The position numbers and the translations under genes are program-made. A stretch of DNA of 64,000 bases from the NCBI GenBank assembly GCA_910587285.1, contig CAJULM010000001.1, positions 133,431 through 197,430 on the forward strand. Direction: 5' to 3'. The stretch is from an uncultured Oscillospiraceae bacterium. Lineage in GTDB: Bacteria > Bacillota > Clostridia > Oscillospirales > Oscillospiraceae. Below the pieces are notes generated by a model. That model searched no databases. It was not told the origin of the DNA and worked only from the letters and a program-made list of their open reading frames with translations. This document shows positions 1-9,428 of this stretch, piece by piece (position 1 is the stretch's first letter; each line of letters starts with the position of its first letter).

Positions 1-2
1 GT

Positions 3-587
3 TCTGGCCGTCATTGCCATGTGACCAAGGAGGTTTTTGAAACGTTGTTTGGCGAAGGCGCGGAGTTGACCCCCGCGAGGGATCTCAACGTAGACCCGCT
101 TGCCGGCTTTCTCTCGTCAGAAAAGGTCACGCTGGTGACACCAAAAAAAGAAGTCAAAATATCTATCCTCGGCCCATTTAGAAGATATACTCAGGTGGAA
201 ATTTCTCGTACAGACGCCATTGATATGGGATATGAGATTCCCCAGCTGTCCGATTCCGGAAAAACACAGGGCACCAACGCGGTAAAGCTGGCCGGCCCCA
301 AGGGCGAGGTGGAGCTGAGCGAGGGCCTCATGATCGTCCGGCGGCACGTCCACCTGGATCCCCTCGTCGCAGAAAAGCTGCGCTGTAAAAAAGGGGACGC
401 ACTACGCTTTCACGTAGGCGGTCCCCGAGGGCTCACCTTTGAGCAGGTTGCGGTTGCCGACAACTCGCCAAACTGCCCCAATGTACTGCACCTTGACTAT
501 GATGAGTTGAATGCCCTTGGCATTACCACGGCGGATAAGGTGGAGGGGGAGATCATCTTCATCCCCGAAGACAGGCTGATGGATTGA
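3..587 (+). CDS. pduL: Phosphate propanoyltransferase PduL (5' end outside window)
   Basis: PduL-family phosphotransacylase, which interconverts acyl-CoA plus phosphate with acyl-phosphate plus CoA. A GTG at position 21 could be read as a start, but the frame is open back to position 3 and encodes SGRHCHVTKE, the first conserved R-H-x-H zinc motif, so the true start lies upstream of the window and the gene is partial here. The second zinc His pair is seen in RRHVHLDP, and TQVEISRTDA and VGGPRGL are further family signatures. It is followed after 12 bp by butyrate kinase, so the acyl-phosphate made here is probably its substrate. The usual partner of Buk is the unrelated Ptb; PduL appears to fill that role. 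Substrate chain length cannot be read from sequence. Confidence 0.9.
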   Translation, partial: SGRHCHVTKEVFETLFGEGAELTPARDLNVDPLAGFLSSEKVTLVTPKKEVKISILGPFRRYTQVEISRTDAIDMGYEIPQLSDSGKTQGTNAVKLAGPKGEVELSEGLMIVRRHVHLDPLVAEKLRCKKGDALRFHVGGPRGLTFEQVAVADNSPNCPNVLHLDYDELNALGITTADKVEGEIIFIPEDRLMD

Positions 588-599
588 TGGGGGGACAAT

Positions 600-1646
600 A
601 TGCTGATTTTAACATTGAATCCCGGCTCCACATCCTTAAAATTTGCATTGTTCCAGAATGAGGCAGAGCAAAAAAGAAACGTGCTTCGCTTTGACCGGGA
701 TATCCTGGCTCTGTCCCTCCCGGAACGGGCCGCCTACTGCGAAAAACTGGTAACTGAGTTTCTTCGGGCAGAAGGTGTGGATATCGGAGACATTGACTGC
801 GTTATGGCCCGGGGTGGCTTTCTCAAGAATCTAAAAACTGGGGCCTATGAAATCAACGAAAGGCTGATCGCCGATCTGGATGGGCGTATCATGCCGACTC
901 CCCAGACGATGGGCATCCGAATTGCCTACCACATGATGCACCCCCAGGGAAAGCCCAGCTTCATCTATGATGCCGTTACTGCAGATGAATGGGAGCCAAA
1001 GACGAAAGTTACGGGAGTCAAGGGCTTGGAGAAGACAGTAGCCCAACACACACTGAACAGCCGCAGGGTGGCCTTCGAACTGGCGGAACAATTGGAGATG
1101 CCCATGACGGACATCAACCTGATTGTGGCCCATTTGGGCGGCGGTTTTGACGTAAGTTTTTTCCGCAAGGGCAGGATCATCGAATCCCTGGGCTATAATG
1201 ACCTAGGCTTCTCGCCGGAGCGGTGCGGCGCCTTGCAGTTCGATGATCTGCTACAACTGGCGAAAACACTTCCCCTTGACGAGTTCAGAGCGCTCAACCA
1301 TGGAAAGGGCGGCCTCGTCTCCCATTTCGGCACATCGGATATGCGAGAGGTCGAGGCTATGATCCGAAAGGGCAACCAGGAGGCCAAGCTGGTGTTTGAC
1401 GCTATGCTTTACCGCGTGGCGCAGTTGATCGGCTGCGGCGCTGTGGCGCTGCAGGGCCATGTAGATGGGATTATCCTGACTGGCGGCGGGGCTCATTCGG
1501 ATTATATTTGCAGTCAAATTCAAGCTAATGTGGAATTTATCGCGAAAGTCTACCGATTTGCCGGCGAATTGGAGCTGGAGGCCTTAGCCAGAGGCGCCTG
1601 CCGGGTCCTGACGGGACAGGAAACGGCAAGTCCATATGTATCATAG
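600..1646 (+). CDS. buk: Butyrate kinase (branched-chain fatty acid kinase family)
   Basis: ASKHA-fold acetokinase-family enzyme of 348 aa, the usual length for Buk. It converts butyryl- or a related acyl-phosphate plus ADP to the free acid plus ATP. Visible motifs: N-terminal phosphate loop LNPGSTSLK (residues 6-14), ARGG near residue 70, HLGGG at 178-182, and the C-terminal LTGGGAH adenosine-binding segment. A purine-rich stretch (GGGGGGA) precedes the ATG. It sits between pduL and a thiolase gene, giving a substrate-level phosphorylation module. Isobutyrate, isovalerate or propionate specificity is possible. Cytoplasmic. Confidence 0.93.
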   Translation: MLILTLNPGSTSLKFALFQNEAEQKRNVLRFDRDILALSLPERAAYCEKLVTEFLRAEGVDIGDIDCVMARGGFLKNLKTGAYEINERLIADLDGRIMPTPQTMGIRIAYHMMHPQGKPSFIYDAVTADEWEPKTKVTGVKGLEKTVAQHTLNSRRVAFELAEQLEMPMTDINLIVAHLGGGFDVSFFRKGRIIESLGYNDLGFSPERCGALQFDDLLQLAKTLPLDEFRALNHGKGGLVSHFGTSDMREVEAMIRKGNQEAKLVFDAMLYRVAQLIGCGAVALQGHVDGIILTGGGAHSDYICSQIQANVEFIAKVYRFAGELELEALARGACRVLTGQETASPYVS

Positions 1647-1653
1647 AAAACTG

Positions 1654-1697
1654 TGCCTTTTTATTCTTACTCCGCTGGCGGCAAGAACAAAAAGGCA
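1654..1697 (+). terminator. Intergenic hairpin between buk and thiolase
   Basis: Inverted repeat with a 15-bp stem (TGCCTTTTTATTCTT paired with AAGAACAAAAAGGCA, one G-T type mismatch) and a 14-nt loop. There is no U-run after the plus-strand stem, so it may act as a processing or partial-termination element separating buk from the thiolase gene rather than as a full terminator. Confidence 0.45.
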
Positions 1698-1725
1698 ACG
1701 CTATAAATGATAAGGAGGCATAATA

Positions 1726-2901
1726 ATGAAAGAAGTTGCGATTGTAGCTGCGGTAAGAAGCCCCGTGGGCAAGGCGGGCGGTATGCTGGCCGGCGTGGAT
1801 CCTTTCGACCTAACCGCCCCAGTTTTAAATGAAGCGGTAAGACGGGCCGGGATTCAGGCAAAGGAATTGGACGAGGTGCTGTTTTCCTGCCTCACGGTGC
1901 CACAGATCGACAGCGGCCGAACCTACGCGCTCTATGCCGGCATTCCCCAAGAGGTGCCCGGCATGATGATGCATAGGGGCTGCGGCTCCACCATTACATC
2001 TACCGCCATTGCCGCGTCGATGATCAAGTCCGGCATGGGCAGTACCTATCTTGTGGGCGGTATGGAGTCAAACTCTAATGGAGCATACCTCATGGAAAAG
2101 CCCAAGAAAGGATTTTCCATGGCTCCGCCGAAATTCCTGCGCTCTTATATCACCGCCCCCAACTATGAGTATGGGGATGAGCCAATGGGAATTACGGCAG
2201 AAAACGTGGCTGAAATGTACGGAATTACACGGGAAGAGTGCGACGCCTTTGCCCTGGAAAGCCAGCGAAAAGCCGAGACAGCGTGGAGTGAAGGTTTTTT
2301 TGACGACCAGGTCTTACCCTACCAGGTCAAGATCGGCAAAGAAATCATAACCATGCAAAAGGATGAAACGGTGCGTGCCTCCTCCATGGAGGCCCTGGGA
2401 AAGCTGCGCCCCGCATTCAAGGACAACGGCGTCTGCACGGCGGGCAACAGTTCTCCGGTGTGCGACGGCGCTTCCGCGCTGGTCATCATGGATAAGGAAA
2501 AAGCAGAAAGCCTCGGCCTGACCATTTTGGCCACCGTAAAGGATTATGTGGTCATTGGCAGAGAGCCTCACACCATGGGCCTGGGTCCGGTTTTTGCCAC
2601 CAAGAAGATTTTCGAACGAAACCATTTCACTTTTAATGATATCGACTTCATTGAGCTTAACGAGGCCTTCGCCGCCCAGGTGTTGGGTTGTTATCGGCTG
2701 ATGGACTGGCCCCAGGAAAAGATCAATATCCACGGCGGTGCCATCGCGCTGGGCCACCCCACCGGAGCTACCGGCGGTATGCTCATTACAAAATCTGTGT
2801 ATGAGTTCCGCCGCAGCGGGGCTCAGCGGGCGCTGATCACCTTTTGTATTGGCTCTGGTCAAGGGGTCGCCATGATCCTTGAAAATAACAGCTCGTGCTG
2901 A
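1726..2901 (+). CDS. Acetyl-CoA acetyltransferase / thiolase
   Basis: Thiolase-family enzyme (391 aa, full length) catalysing Claisen condensation of two acyl-CoAs or the reverse thiolysis. The acyl-accepting Cys is Cys86 in HRGCGST; the second catalytic pair is His344 in GHPTGATGG and Cys374 in FCIGSGQG. The start follows a good AAGGAGG site. The first motif (HRGCGS) differs from the common NRLCGS form, so this may not be the main butyrate-pathway ThlA and could act on another 3-ketoacyl-CoA. With pduL and buk upstream, the likely route is 3-ketoacyl-CoA cleavage followed by ATP-yielding acid release. Cytoplasmic. Confidence 0.88.
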   Translation: MKEVAIVAAVRSPVGKAGGMLAGVDPFDLTAPVLNEAVRRAGIQAKELDEVLFSCLTVPQIDSGRTYALYAGIPQEVPGMMMHRGCGSTITSTAIAASMIKSGMGSTYLVGGMESNSNGAYLMEKPKKGFSMAPPKFLRSYITAPNYEYGDEPMGITAENVAEMYGITREECDAFALESQRKAETAWSEGFFDDQVLPYQVKIGKEIITMQKDETVRASSMEALGKLRPAFKDNGVCTAGNSSPVCDGASALVIMDKEKAESLGLTILATVKDYVVIGREPHTMGLGPVFATKKIFERNHFTFNDIDFIELNEAFAAQVLGCYRLMDWPQEKINIHGGAIALGHPTGATGGMLITKSVYEFRRSGAQRALITFCIGSGQGVAMILENNSSC

Positions 2902-3028
2902 GAGAGGCAGGGACGATTGTGGAGATACTGTTCTATAAAAACTGGCCCCACCGGTTCTTTCACCGGAGAGAGCCCCATGCGGAACAAAGATCGTCGGCTT
3001 CCTCCATTCGGCTGCTGAAGGAATTGCT

Positions 3029-4186
3029 ATGAAGGCAAGATGGAGATATCTGCTCCCCAGCATGGCAGTCATGCTGGTTATGGGAGTGCTGTACGCTTGG
3101 TCCATTTTAAAAGTGCCCTTTGCTCAAGAATTTTCTTGGACAAAGGGCCAACTGGGCGTGAACTTTACCTTCACCATCAGCCTTTTTTCGATTGGAGTCT
3201 TTGTTGGTGGACAACACCTTCAATGCGTGGGCGAGAAACTGCTGCTGTTGATGTCGGCTGCCCTTGTGTTCATTGGCTTTGTCGGATGCTCTGTGTTGTC
3301 CGGGCGATCCATCACTGCCCTCTACCTACTCTATGGGTGCCTCAGCGGCTTCGGCATTGGTGTCGCATATAATGTAATCGTATCCGCAACCCTCTCCTGG
3401 TTCGATGACATCCGAGGACTCTGTTCCGGATTGCTGATGATGTGCTTTGGCCTCTCGACCCTATTGCTCGGCACCTGCGCCAGCAGTCTGTTCCAGAGCA
3501 TTGGCTGGCGGACAACCTTCCGCATTCTGGCCGGAGTCATCGCCATTGCGCTATTTGCACTATCTTGGACGCTAAAAAGCAAGCCGAGCGGCCAGCCAGA
3601 GAAGTCCTGCTCACGGACTGACATATACAAAAAACAGTCATTTTGGACCTTCTGCTTCTACGTCGTCACGTTGGCTGCGGGTGCCAGCATGGTGATCAGC
3701 TTCTCCATGGACATCTCGCTCGCCATCGGCGCCAGCAGCGGATTGGCCACGGCGTTGGTCGGTGTACTGGCTGTCTGCAACGGTTTGGGCCGCTTAATCT
3801 GCGGTTTTCTTTTGGACCGCCTGCCAATCAAAAAAGTCATGGTTTTGGCGGGCTTCCTGGCCGCGACCGCCGCCTGTACGTTGCTCTATGCCGTGTGGGG
3901 CCACGCTGTCCCTGCTGGTGCGGTTGGAATGTGTGTCACCGGCATTGCGTACGGCTTTTCGCCCACAATTACATCCGGTTTCGTGGCAAAAACCTATGGA
4001 ATGGAGCATTTCTCTGCAAATTTCAGTCTGGCAAGCTTTACGTTGATTCCCAGCAGCTTCGCCGCCACCATCGGAGGCCTGATTGTGACCAACACCGGCA
4101 GTTTCCATACCACAATGGTTCTGTCGTTGCTCCTTGCCACCGCCAGCATAGTGTTGGGCTCCGCCTCGTGCCGCCCAACCGAATAG
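3029..4186 (+). CDS. MFS transporter, oxalate/formate antiporter (OFA) type
   Basis: Major facilitator protein of 385 aa with about eleven to twelve hydrophobic segments in two halves. The N-terminal pattern (GVLYAWSILKVPF followed by a W-T-K-x-Q-L segment) is typical of the OFA family, whose best known member exchanges oxalate for formate. Other family members probably carry monocarboxylates. Placed behind pduL, buk and thiolase genes, it may export or exchange the organic acid they produce or consume; that is inference. The ATG is preceded by GAAGGA. Inner membrane. No obvious terminator follows; 4187-4318 shows no recognisable feature. Confidence 0.82.
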   Translation: MKARWRYLLPSMAVMLVMGVLYAWSILKVPFAQEFSWTKGQLGVNFTFTISLFSIGVFVGGQHLQCVGEKLLLLMSAALVFIGFVGCSVLSGRSITALYLLYGCLSGFGIGVAYNVIVSATLSWFDDIRGLCSGLLMMCFGLSTLLLGTCASSLFQSIGWRTTFRILAGVIAIALFALSWTLKSKPSGQPEKSCSRTDIYKKQSFWTFCFYVVTLAAGASMVISFSMDISLAIGASSGLATALVGVLAVCNGLGRLICGFLLDRLPIKKVMVLAGFLAATAACTLLYAVWGHAVPAGAVGMCVTGIAYGFSPTITSGFVAKTYGMEHFSANFSLASFTLIPSSFAATIGGLIVTNTGSFHTTMVLSLLLATASIVLGSASCRPTE

Positions 4187-4318
4187 GCTGATCTGACAGG
4201 CGCAGCAAAAACCGGCCGCCAAAACACACAAGCGGATCACAGAATATCCTAAAAAATTGGCCGCCAGTGGCTTTACCCCCTTTCGCCTCTGCGCACAGTG
4301 AAATTGCGCACATATAAA

Positions 4319-4365
4319 TTGCAATCGGCGGCCTTACCGTGTATAATCATCTTAAAGATTATACA
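4319..4365 (+). promoter_or_regulatory. Sigma-70-type promoter with overlapping palindromic operator
   Basis: TTGCAA (4319-4324), a 17-bp spacer and a perfect TATAAT (4342-4347). A 9-bp inverted repeat, TGTATAATC at 4340-4348 and GATTATACA at 4357-4365, overlaps the -10 box and start region, a position suited to repression. It drives the lyase gene at 4449, whose AGGAGG site is at 4437-4442. Confidence 0.7.
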
Positions 4366-4448
4366 TATCCCTCCCGGCACTTTGCCGCGGAAAGACTACA
4401 CGAACGCGGCCCCCACCCCAAAACACCGATCTGTACAGGAGGCTGAAT

Positions 4449-6230
4449 ATGATACGGGAATATCTGTCTACGTTGCCGGAGCACTTATCAGACCTGGCGC
4501 TGCCGGGGGCCGGCGACCGCGCCGTCTGGGGCGGTCTGCCGGAGACCACCCGCGCGGCGCTGGTCCGCCGGGGAGAGGAGTACCTGGGCTACCGCTGGCC
4601 TGTGCTGACCTGCGGCGACTACCTATCCTTCTCCCGCACCGGAGACCGCACCCGCTATGAGAGCAAATGCCACCCCAGGCAGCAGGCCCTGTGCGCCCTG
4701 GCTCTGGCGGAGTGTGCCGAGCACCAGGGCCGGTTCCTGGACGACCTGATCGACGGCATCTGGGCCGTGTGTGAGGAGAGCGGCTGGCAGCTTCCCGCCC
4801 ACAACAGCTACATCCGGGACACCACCCCCCTGCCCCTGCCCGATTCAGACCGGCCGGTGCCCGACCTGTTTGCCTGCGAGACAGCGGCCAATCTCTCCCT
4901 CATCCGGGTGCTGCTGGAGCCTGAGCTGGAGAAGGCCGCCCCCGGGCTGTGCCGGCGCATCCGCCGGGAGACGGAGCTCCGGGTGGTGTCCCCCTACCTC
5001 CGCGACCATTTCTGGTGGATGGGCAGCGGGGACGAACCGGTGAACAACTGGACCTCCTGGTGCACCCAGAACGTGCTGCTCACCGTGTTCACCTCCGGGT
5101 ACGCTCAGGAGGTAAAGCGCCGGGTGGTGGACCAGGCCGCCTACAGCTTGGACTGCTTCCTCAACGGCTACGGCCCGGACGGCTGTTGTGAGGAGGGCGC
5201 GGAGTATTACCACCACGCGGGCATCACTCTATGGGGGGCGCTGGAGGTGCTGGACCGGGTCTCCGGCGGCCACTTCACCCCTCTGTTTCAGGAGGAAAAG
5301 CTCCGAAACATCGCCGAGTACATTGTCAACGTCCATGTGGGCGGGGACTACTACCTCAATTTTGCCGACTGTATGCCCAAGGCCGGGCTGCGGGGAGCGG
5401 GAGAAGCCCTCTTTGGCCGGCGCACCCGGGCCCACCGCCTCCAGGCGCTGGCGGCCTCGGACGTGTCCCGCCGGGAGACCCGGGACCTGCCCGACAGCAA
5501 AAGCCTTTTCGAGCGCCTGCTGGACGCCCTGTGTGCCCAGGCGCTTGCACAGCCCACCCCTCCCGCGCCGCCGGAGCCCCAAGTGTTTTACCCCAGCACC
5601 GGACTGTGGATTGCCCGAGACGAGACCTGGTGCGTCTCCCTGCGGGCAGGCCACAACGGCGTCAGCCACGGCCACTGCGACGCCGGCAGCCTCATCGTCT
5701 ATTGCAAGGGCCAGCCCCTGCTCATCGACGTGGGGGTGGAGACCTACACCGCCAAGACCTTCTCCCCGGAGCGGTACTCCATTTGGACCATGCGCTCCGA
5801 TTGGCACAACCTGCCCACCATCGGCGGGCGCGTCCAGGGCGACGGAAAGCAATACGCCCCCGCCGGCGTGACGCTGCTCCAGGATGGGAACGTATACGGT
5901 ATTGAATTGGAGCTGTCCCCGGCCTATCCGGGCGGCGGGTTCTTCTACACCCGGCGGGTGGCGCTGGACCGGAGCAAGCGGCTTACAGTTGTCGACCACT
6001 ATGAGGGCAGCGAGCCGGCCGTGCTGTCCCTCATGTTCGCCCAGCGGCCTGTCTGGCGGGACGGCGCACTGACCACTCCGGCGGGCTCCATCCGCCTGGT
6101 GGGCGCCGGTGAGCCGGCGGTGGAAGCCGTACCTGTTCAGGACCCCCATCTGCGCAAATGCTGGCCGGACACCCTGTACCGGGCGCTGGTCCCAGTTCAG
6201 GGCGCCGTCACGCTGGAATTTCAGCCCTGA
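4449..6230 (+). CDS. Heparinase II/III family protein (polysaccharide lyase-like)
   Basis: 593-aa protein with an N-terminal alpha/alpha toroid-like region rich in Trp (for example FWWMGSGDEPVNNWTSWC) and a C-terminal heparinase II/III-like beta domain starting near residue 395 (AGHNGVSHGHCDAGSL, then DVGVETYTAKTFSPERY). Enzymes of this family cleave uronate-containing polysaccharides by beta-elimination. No signal peptide is visible, so it probably acts on imported oligosaccharides in the cytoplasm. It converges with a GH88 gene, which removes the unsaturated uronate that lyases create; the pair is functionally coherent. The exact polymer (glycosaminoglycan, alginate or other) is not decided by sequence. 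It has its own promoter. Confidence 0.82.
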   Translation: MIREYLSTLPEHLSDLALPGAGDRAVWGGLPETTRAALVRRGEEYLGYRWPVLTCGDYLSFSRTGDRTRYESKCHPRQQALCALALAECAEHQGRFLDDLIDGIWAVCEESGWQLPAHNSYIRDTTPLPLPDSDRPVPDLFACETAANLSLIRVLLEPELEKAAPGLCRRIRRETELRVVSPYLRDHFWWMGSGDEPVNNWTSWCTQNVLLTVFTSGYAQEVKRRVVDQAAYSLDCFLNGYGPDGCCEEGAEYYHHAGITLWGALEVLDRVSGGHFTPLFQEEKLRNIAEYIVNVHVGGDYYLNFADCMPKAGLRGAGEALFGRRTRAHRLQALAASDVSRRETRDLPDSKSLFERLLDALCAQALAQPTPPAPPEPQVFYPSTGLWIARDETWCVSLRAGHNGVSHGHCDAGSLIVYCKGQPLLIDVGVETYTAKTFSPERYSIWTMRSDWHNLPTIGGRVQGDGKQYAPAGVTLLQDGNVYGIELELSPAYPGGGFFYTRRVALDRSKRLTVVDHYEGSEPAVLSLMFAQRPVWRDGALTTPAGSIRLVGAGEPAVEAVPVQDPHLRKCWPDTLYRALVPVQGAVTLEFQP

Positions 6231-6325
6231 CCAGGGGGCTGATGGGCCCCATCCCGTCCACGCGAAATCAGCGCGGCATTGGCTCTGCCGCAACCCATAG
6301 CCCCAGGCATCTCCCTAAACATACG

Positions 6326-6359
6326 AAAATCCCCGATATCACCTGATACCGGGGATTTT
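6326..6359. terminator. Bidirectional terminator between convergent genes
   Basis: Near-perfect 34-bp palindrome: a 16-bp stem beginning AAAATCCCCG and ending CGGGGATTTT with a 2-nt centre and one wobble. A/T tracts flank both sides. It lies between the convergent lyase and GH88 genes and can stop transcription from either side. Confidence 0.85.
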
Positions 6360-6423
6360 GGGGTCTCTTTATCACAGTTTTCTCATGCCGCGGTCTTTTG
6401 CTCTCTATACCGTCCGGCCGTTC

Positions 6424-7638
6424 TCACCACTCAAACAGCTCGTTCCCTCTCAGGCGCAGAACAGCCTCAATGAAAAAGTAATCCGCGTAAATGATGGGCA
6501 GCTCGGTGTTCTCCCCGCTGGGATCGTGATAGAAATAGGTACCGCCGGTGAGGATGGAATCCTTTTCCGGGTCCCAGTTGGCGAATTTGGCATCACAGGC
6601 CCGGAGAATCCGGTAGGCCGCCTCGGTATAGAACCGGGCCTCGTTCTCCTCCACGTGGCTGGCAATCTCCAGCAGGCCGCAGGCGGTAATCATACCGGCG
6701 GTGGAGTCATATTTTACCGGCTGGGCAGGCTGGCGGTAGTCCACCATAGGCAGCCAGTCGGTGACGGCCATGTTGGCGATGCAGTAGTGAGCGCACTGCT
6801 TGGCGGTGTCCAGGAAGGACGGGTCTTTGGTGTGGCGGTAGCTCAGGGCGACGCCGTACACCGCCCAGGACTGGCCCCGGCTCCAGGAGGAGCCCTGCTT
6901 GTAGCCCTGGCCGCCGGGGTTGTTGATGTATTCCCCCGTGTCCGGGTCAAAGGCTACAATGTGGTTGCAGCTGCCGTCGGGGCGAACGATGTACTGCTGG
7001 GCGGTTTTGGCGTGACTGACCGCGATTTTTGCGAAGCGGGGGTCGTCCAGCTCCTGAGAGGCCCAGTACAGCAGAGGCAGGTTCATCATGCTGTCGATGA
7101 TCATCCAGCCCCGGATGTCCCCGCCGCCCATCCGCTTGCCCTGCTGGCTGTCCCGCGGACCGGACCAGGCGCGGATGAATTTTCCGTCCAGGTTAAATCG
7201 GGCGGTGAGCTCCGCCGCGGCCAGAAGGGCCCGGCGGCGGGCCTCCCGGTCCCCGGTCTCCCGGTAGTTGGATACGGAGGACTGGAGGAACATGAAGCCC
7301 AGGTCGTGGCCCACCGCCTCCGGGTCCTCCAGTACCACCTCCAGCCGCTTCTCCACCCCCTGGGCGGCGGTCTTGTACGCCTCATCCCCGGTGGCGTGGT
7401 ACATCTGCCACAGCATCCCCGGCCAGAAACCGTTGGTCCAGTTGCCCAGGTAAGGCTCGCCGTCCGGCGTCTTTCCGTAGGGTGTCTCCAGGATGTCGTG
7501 ATACATCCCGTCCTCGCCGGTGGTGTAGGGGATGTCGGTCCCCACCCGCCGGCACTCCGCCTTCATTTTGACCAGCAGCTTTTCATATACGCCGTTCAGC
7601 CATTCCTCATTGGAACGCTCCATCGTTTCTCTGTCCAT
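6424..7638 (-). CDS. Glycoside hydrolase family 88, unsaturated glucuronyl hydrolase
   Basis: 404-aa (alpha/alpha)6-barrel enzyme. It hydrates the 4,5-unsaturated uronic acid left by polysaccharide lyases and so frees the next sugar. The two key Asp residues of characterised UGL enzymes correspond to Asp112 in GHDLGFMF and Asp182 in MIIDSMMNLPLLYWAS; SSWSRGQSWAVYG is a further family block. No signal peptide, so cytoplasmic. Last gene of a minus-strand operon: solute-binding protein, two permeases, DUF2264 protein, GH88. GH105 is the alternative family, but the pattern favours GH88. Confidence 0.88.
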   Translation of the reverse strand: MDRETMERSNEEWLNGVYEKLLVKMKAECRRVGTDIPYTTGEDGMYHDILETPYGKTPDGEPYLGNWTNGFWPGMLWQMYHATGDEAYKTAAQGVEKRLEVVLEDPEAVGHDLGFMFLQSSVSNYRETGDREARRRALLAAAELTARFNLDGKFIRAWSGPRDSQQGKRMGGGDIRGWMIIDSMMNLPLLYWASQELDDPRFAKIAVSHAKTAQQYIVRPDGSCNHIVAFDPDTGEYINNPGGQGYKQGSSWSRGQSWAVYGVALSYRHTKDPSFLDTAKQCAHYCIANMAVTDWLPMVDYRQPAQPVKYDSTAGMITACGLLEIASHVEENEARFYTEAAYRILRACDAKFANWDPEKDSILTGGTYFYHDPSGENTELPIIYADYFFIEAVLRLRGNELFEW

Positions 7639-7681
7639 GGTAATGCCCTCCTTTTAAAATTGACAATATCGGCCCGCCCGC

Positions 7682-9423
7682 TCAGGCTTTGGGTATCGCT
7701 CCCGTCACCAGGGTGGCAAAGCGGTGCGTCCCCGCCGGCAGGGACAGCCGGAGGGTGGGGATGCGGGTGAGCGGGTGGAGCAGGTTGGTGTTGGGCCAGG
7801 CCTTTACCAGCACCGGCTCCCCGCCGCCGGACAGGCAGCGGATGGCACTGGTCCCCCAGGGGGCGCGGACCGCCACGCTCTGGGGCCCCCACTCCTCCAT
7901 ATCCGGGGTGAGGGGCCGTCCGTCCCCGTCCTCGGCGGGGATGGCGAAGCCGCCGTCCGCCAGGTCGATGGGCCGGTCAGTGGTGACAACATAGTCCCGC
8001 CGGTGGGCAGGGAAGTCCGGCGTCACCGTCACCTCCACCGTCACGCCGGGCATGGGAGAGAACCGCCGCCAATAGCGGTCTCCCTCCAGCCGGAAGTCCT
8101 CAAAGCCCCGCTGCATCCGCCAGCGGTTCTGCCCCGCCTCGGAGACGGCCAGACAGCCGTCAAAGGCCCCCTCCTCCAGAGAGTCCCCCCGGGGGACGCT
8201 ATAGCCGAATCGGCTGGAGTACACCAGCTTCTCATACTTGGCGGCGCAGTGCCCCAACTCGTTGATGCAGTGCTGCCCGGCGGGGAACACCTGGACCTGG
8301 CTCCCGTCCCGGGCCGCCAGCATCCGGGCGGCCGGGATGGCGTGAAAGGGCTCCAGCGGGGGGACGGCTTCCTCTGCCGTCCAGAAGGGGTGCTCCTCCG
8401 GCAAAGCCAGGCAGAGAAAAGCCTTGCAGGCCCAGTAGGGGGAGCCGGGGGCGTTGTAATTCTCGCTCATGAACAGGTTGGGGTAGGCGTAGCCCACGGT
8501 GAGCAGCCCGCCGTCGGTGAAGATGGGCTGGGCAAACCAGTCCCGCAGGTTGCCCAGCACCCTGGACTTCATCACGCCCCAGGGCACCGCCTCCACCCCC
8601 GCCAGGGCCAGGGCGGAGAAGAACGCCCCCTGGGCAAAGCGGTAGGTCAGGCTGCGGCCAAAGGGCACCGCCCGTCCGCTGTCCTCAAACCAGTAGAGAA
8701 AGTCCGGGGCAAATTTTGCCGCCCGTTCCTTGAATACCTTGGCCCGCTCCGGGTCCTCCCCCTCCATGGCCCAGGCGTAGATCAGGCCATAGTAGTGCAT
8801 TCCAAAGGGGATGTAGTAGTCCATCTGGGTGGGCTCGCCGTCGCAGTACCAGCCCTCCCCCAGATACCAGCTGTCCAGCTTGGCCAGATCCTCCGCCAGC
8901 TGGGTCTCGTTCCTGTCCCAGCCCATCCGCCGAAAGGCGGCCTGGATGAGCACCCGGAAGAACAGCCAGTTGTTTTGCGGCAGCCTCAGCCCATCCGCCC
9001 CCGCCAGCCAGCGGCGGATGTTCTCCGCCTCCCGGGAGGTGAACTCCATTCGTTTCCCGCACAGCATGAGGGTAGTGGCGATGGCCGCCATCTCCACCAC
9101 CTTCTGATCACAGTCGAAGGGCTTACCCCAGTAGGCGGGGTGGGCCGGGTCGGTGCCGTTCACCAGCCCCTCCCGGAACAGAGGCAGGTATTCCGCCCCG
9201 CCCCCTCCGGCCCACAGGGGCCCAGCCCCCACAGCATCCGGGAAAAGGCCTCCATCCGGGCAGACCCCTCCCCGTAGTGGGCGGCGTGGGCGCCCAGCTT
9301 CAACCCGGCGTTCCCGGCGGTGAAGCGGCCCTTTACAGGCTCCAACAGCTGCAACAGAGCGCGCTCCACATCCTTCCGGGTGCGCAGGGGATTTTGATGG
9401 ATGGGCAGCTCGAAACACGCCAT
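7682..9423 (-). pseudogene. DUF2264 domain protein, single-base frameshift near the N-terminus
   Basis: A DUF2264 protein, a family common in polysaccharide utilization loci. The N-terminus (NPLRTRKDVERALLQLLEP, then LGAHAAHYGEGSAR and FSRMLWGLGP) reads from ATG 9423, while the rest (LWAGGGGAEYLPLFREG to the stop at 7682) reads in another frame. One extra base in the G4 run at 9217-9220 would join them as WGLGPLWAGGG, so a single base has been lost there, either by mutation or by assembly error. A second apparent start further downstream in the long frame gives a nonsense N-terminus. Conserved aromatic blocks such as YCDGEPTQMDYYIPFGMHYY remain intact. Biochemical role is poorly defined; context suggests oligosaccharide processing. 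Confidence 0.8.
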
Positions 9424-9428
9424 AGCCC

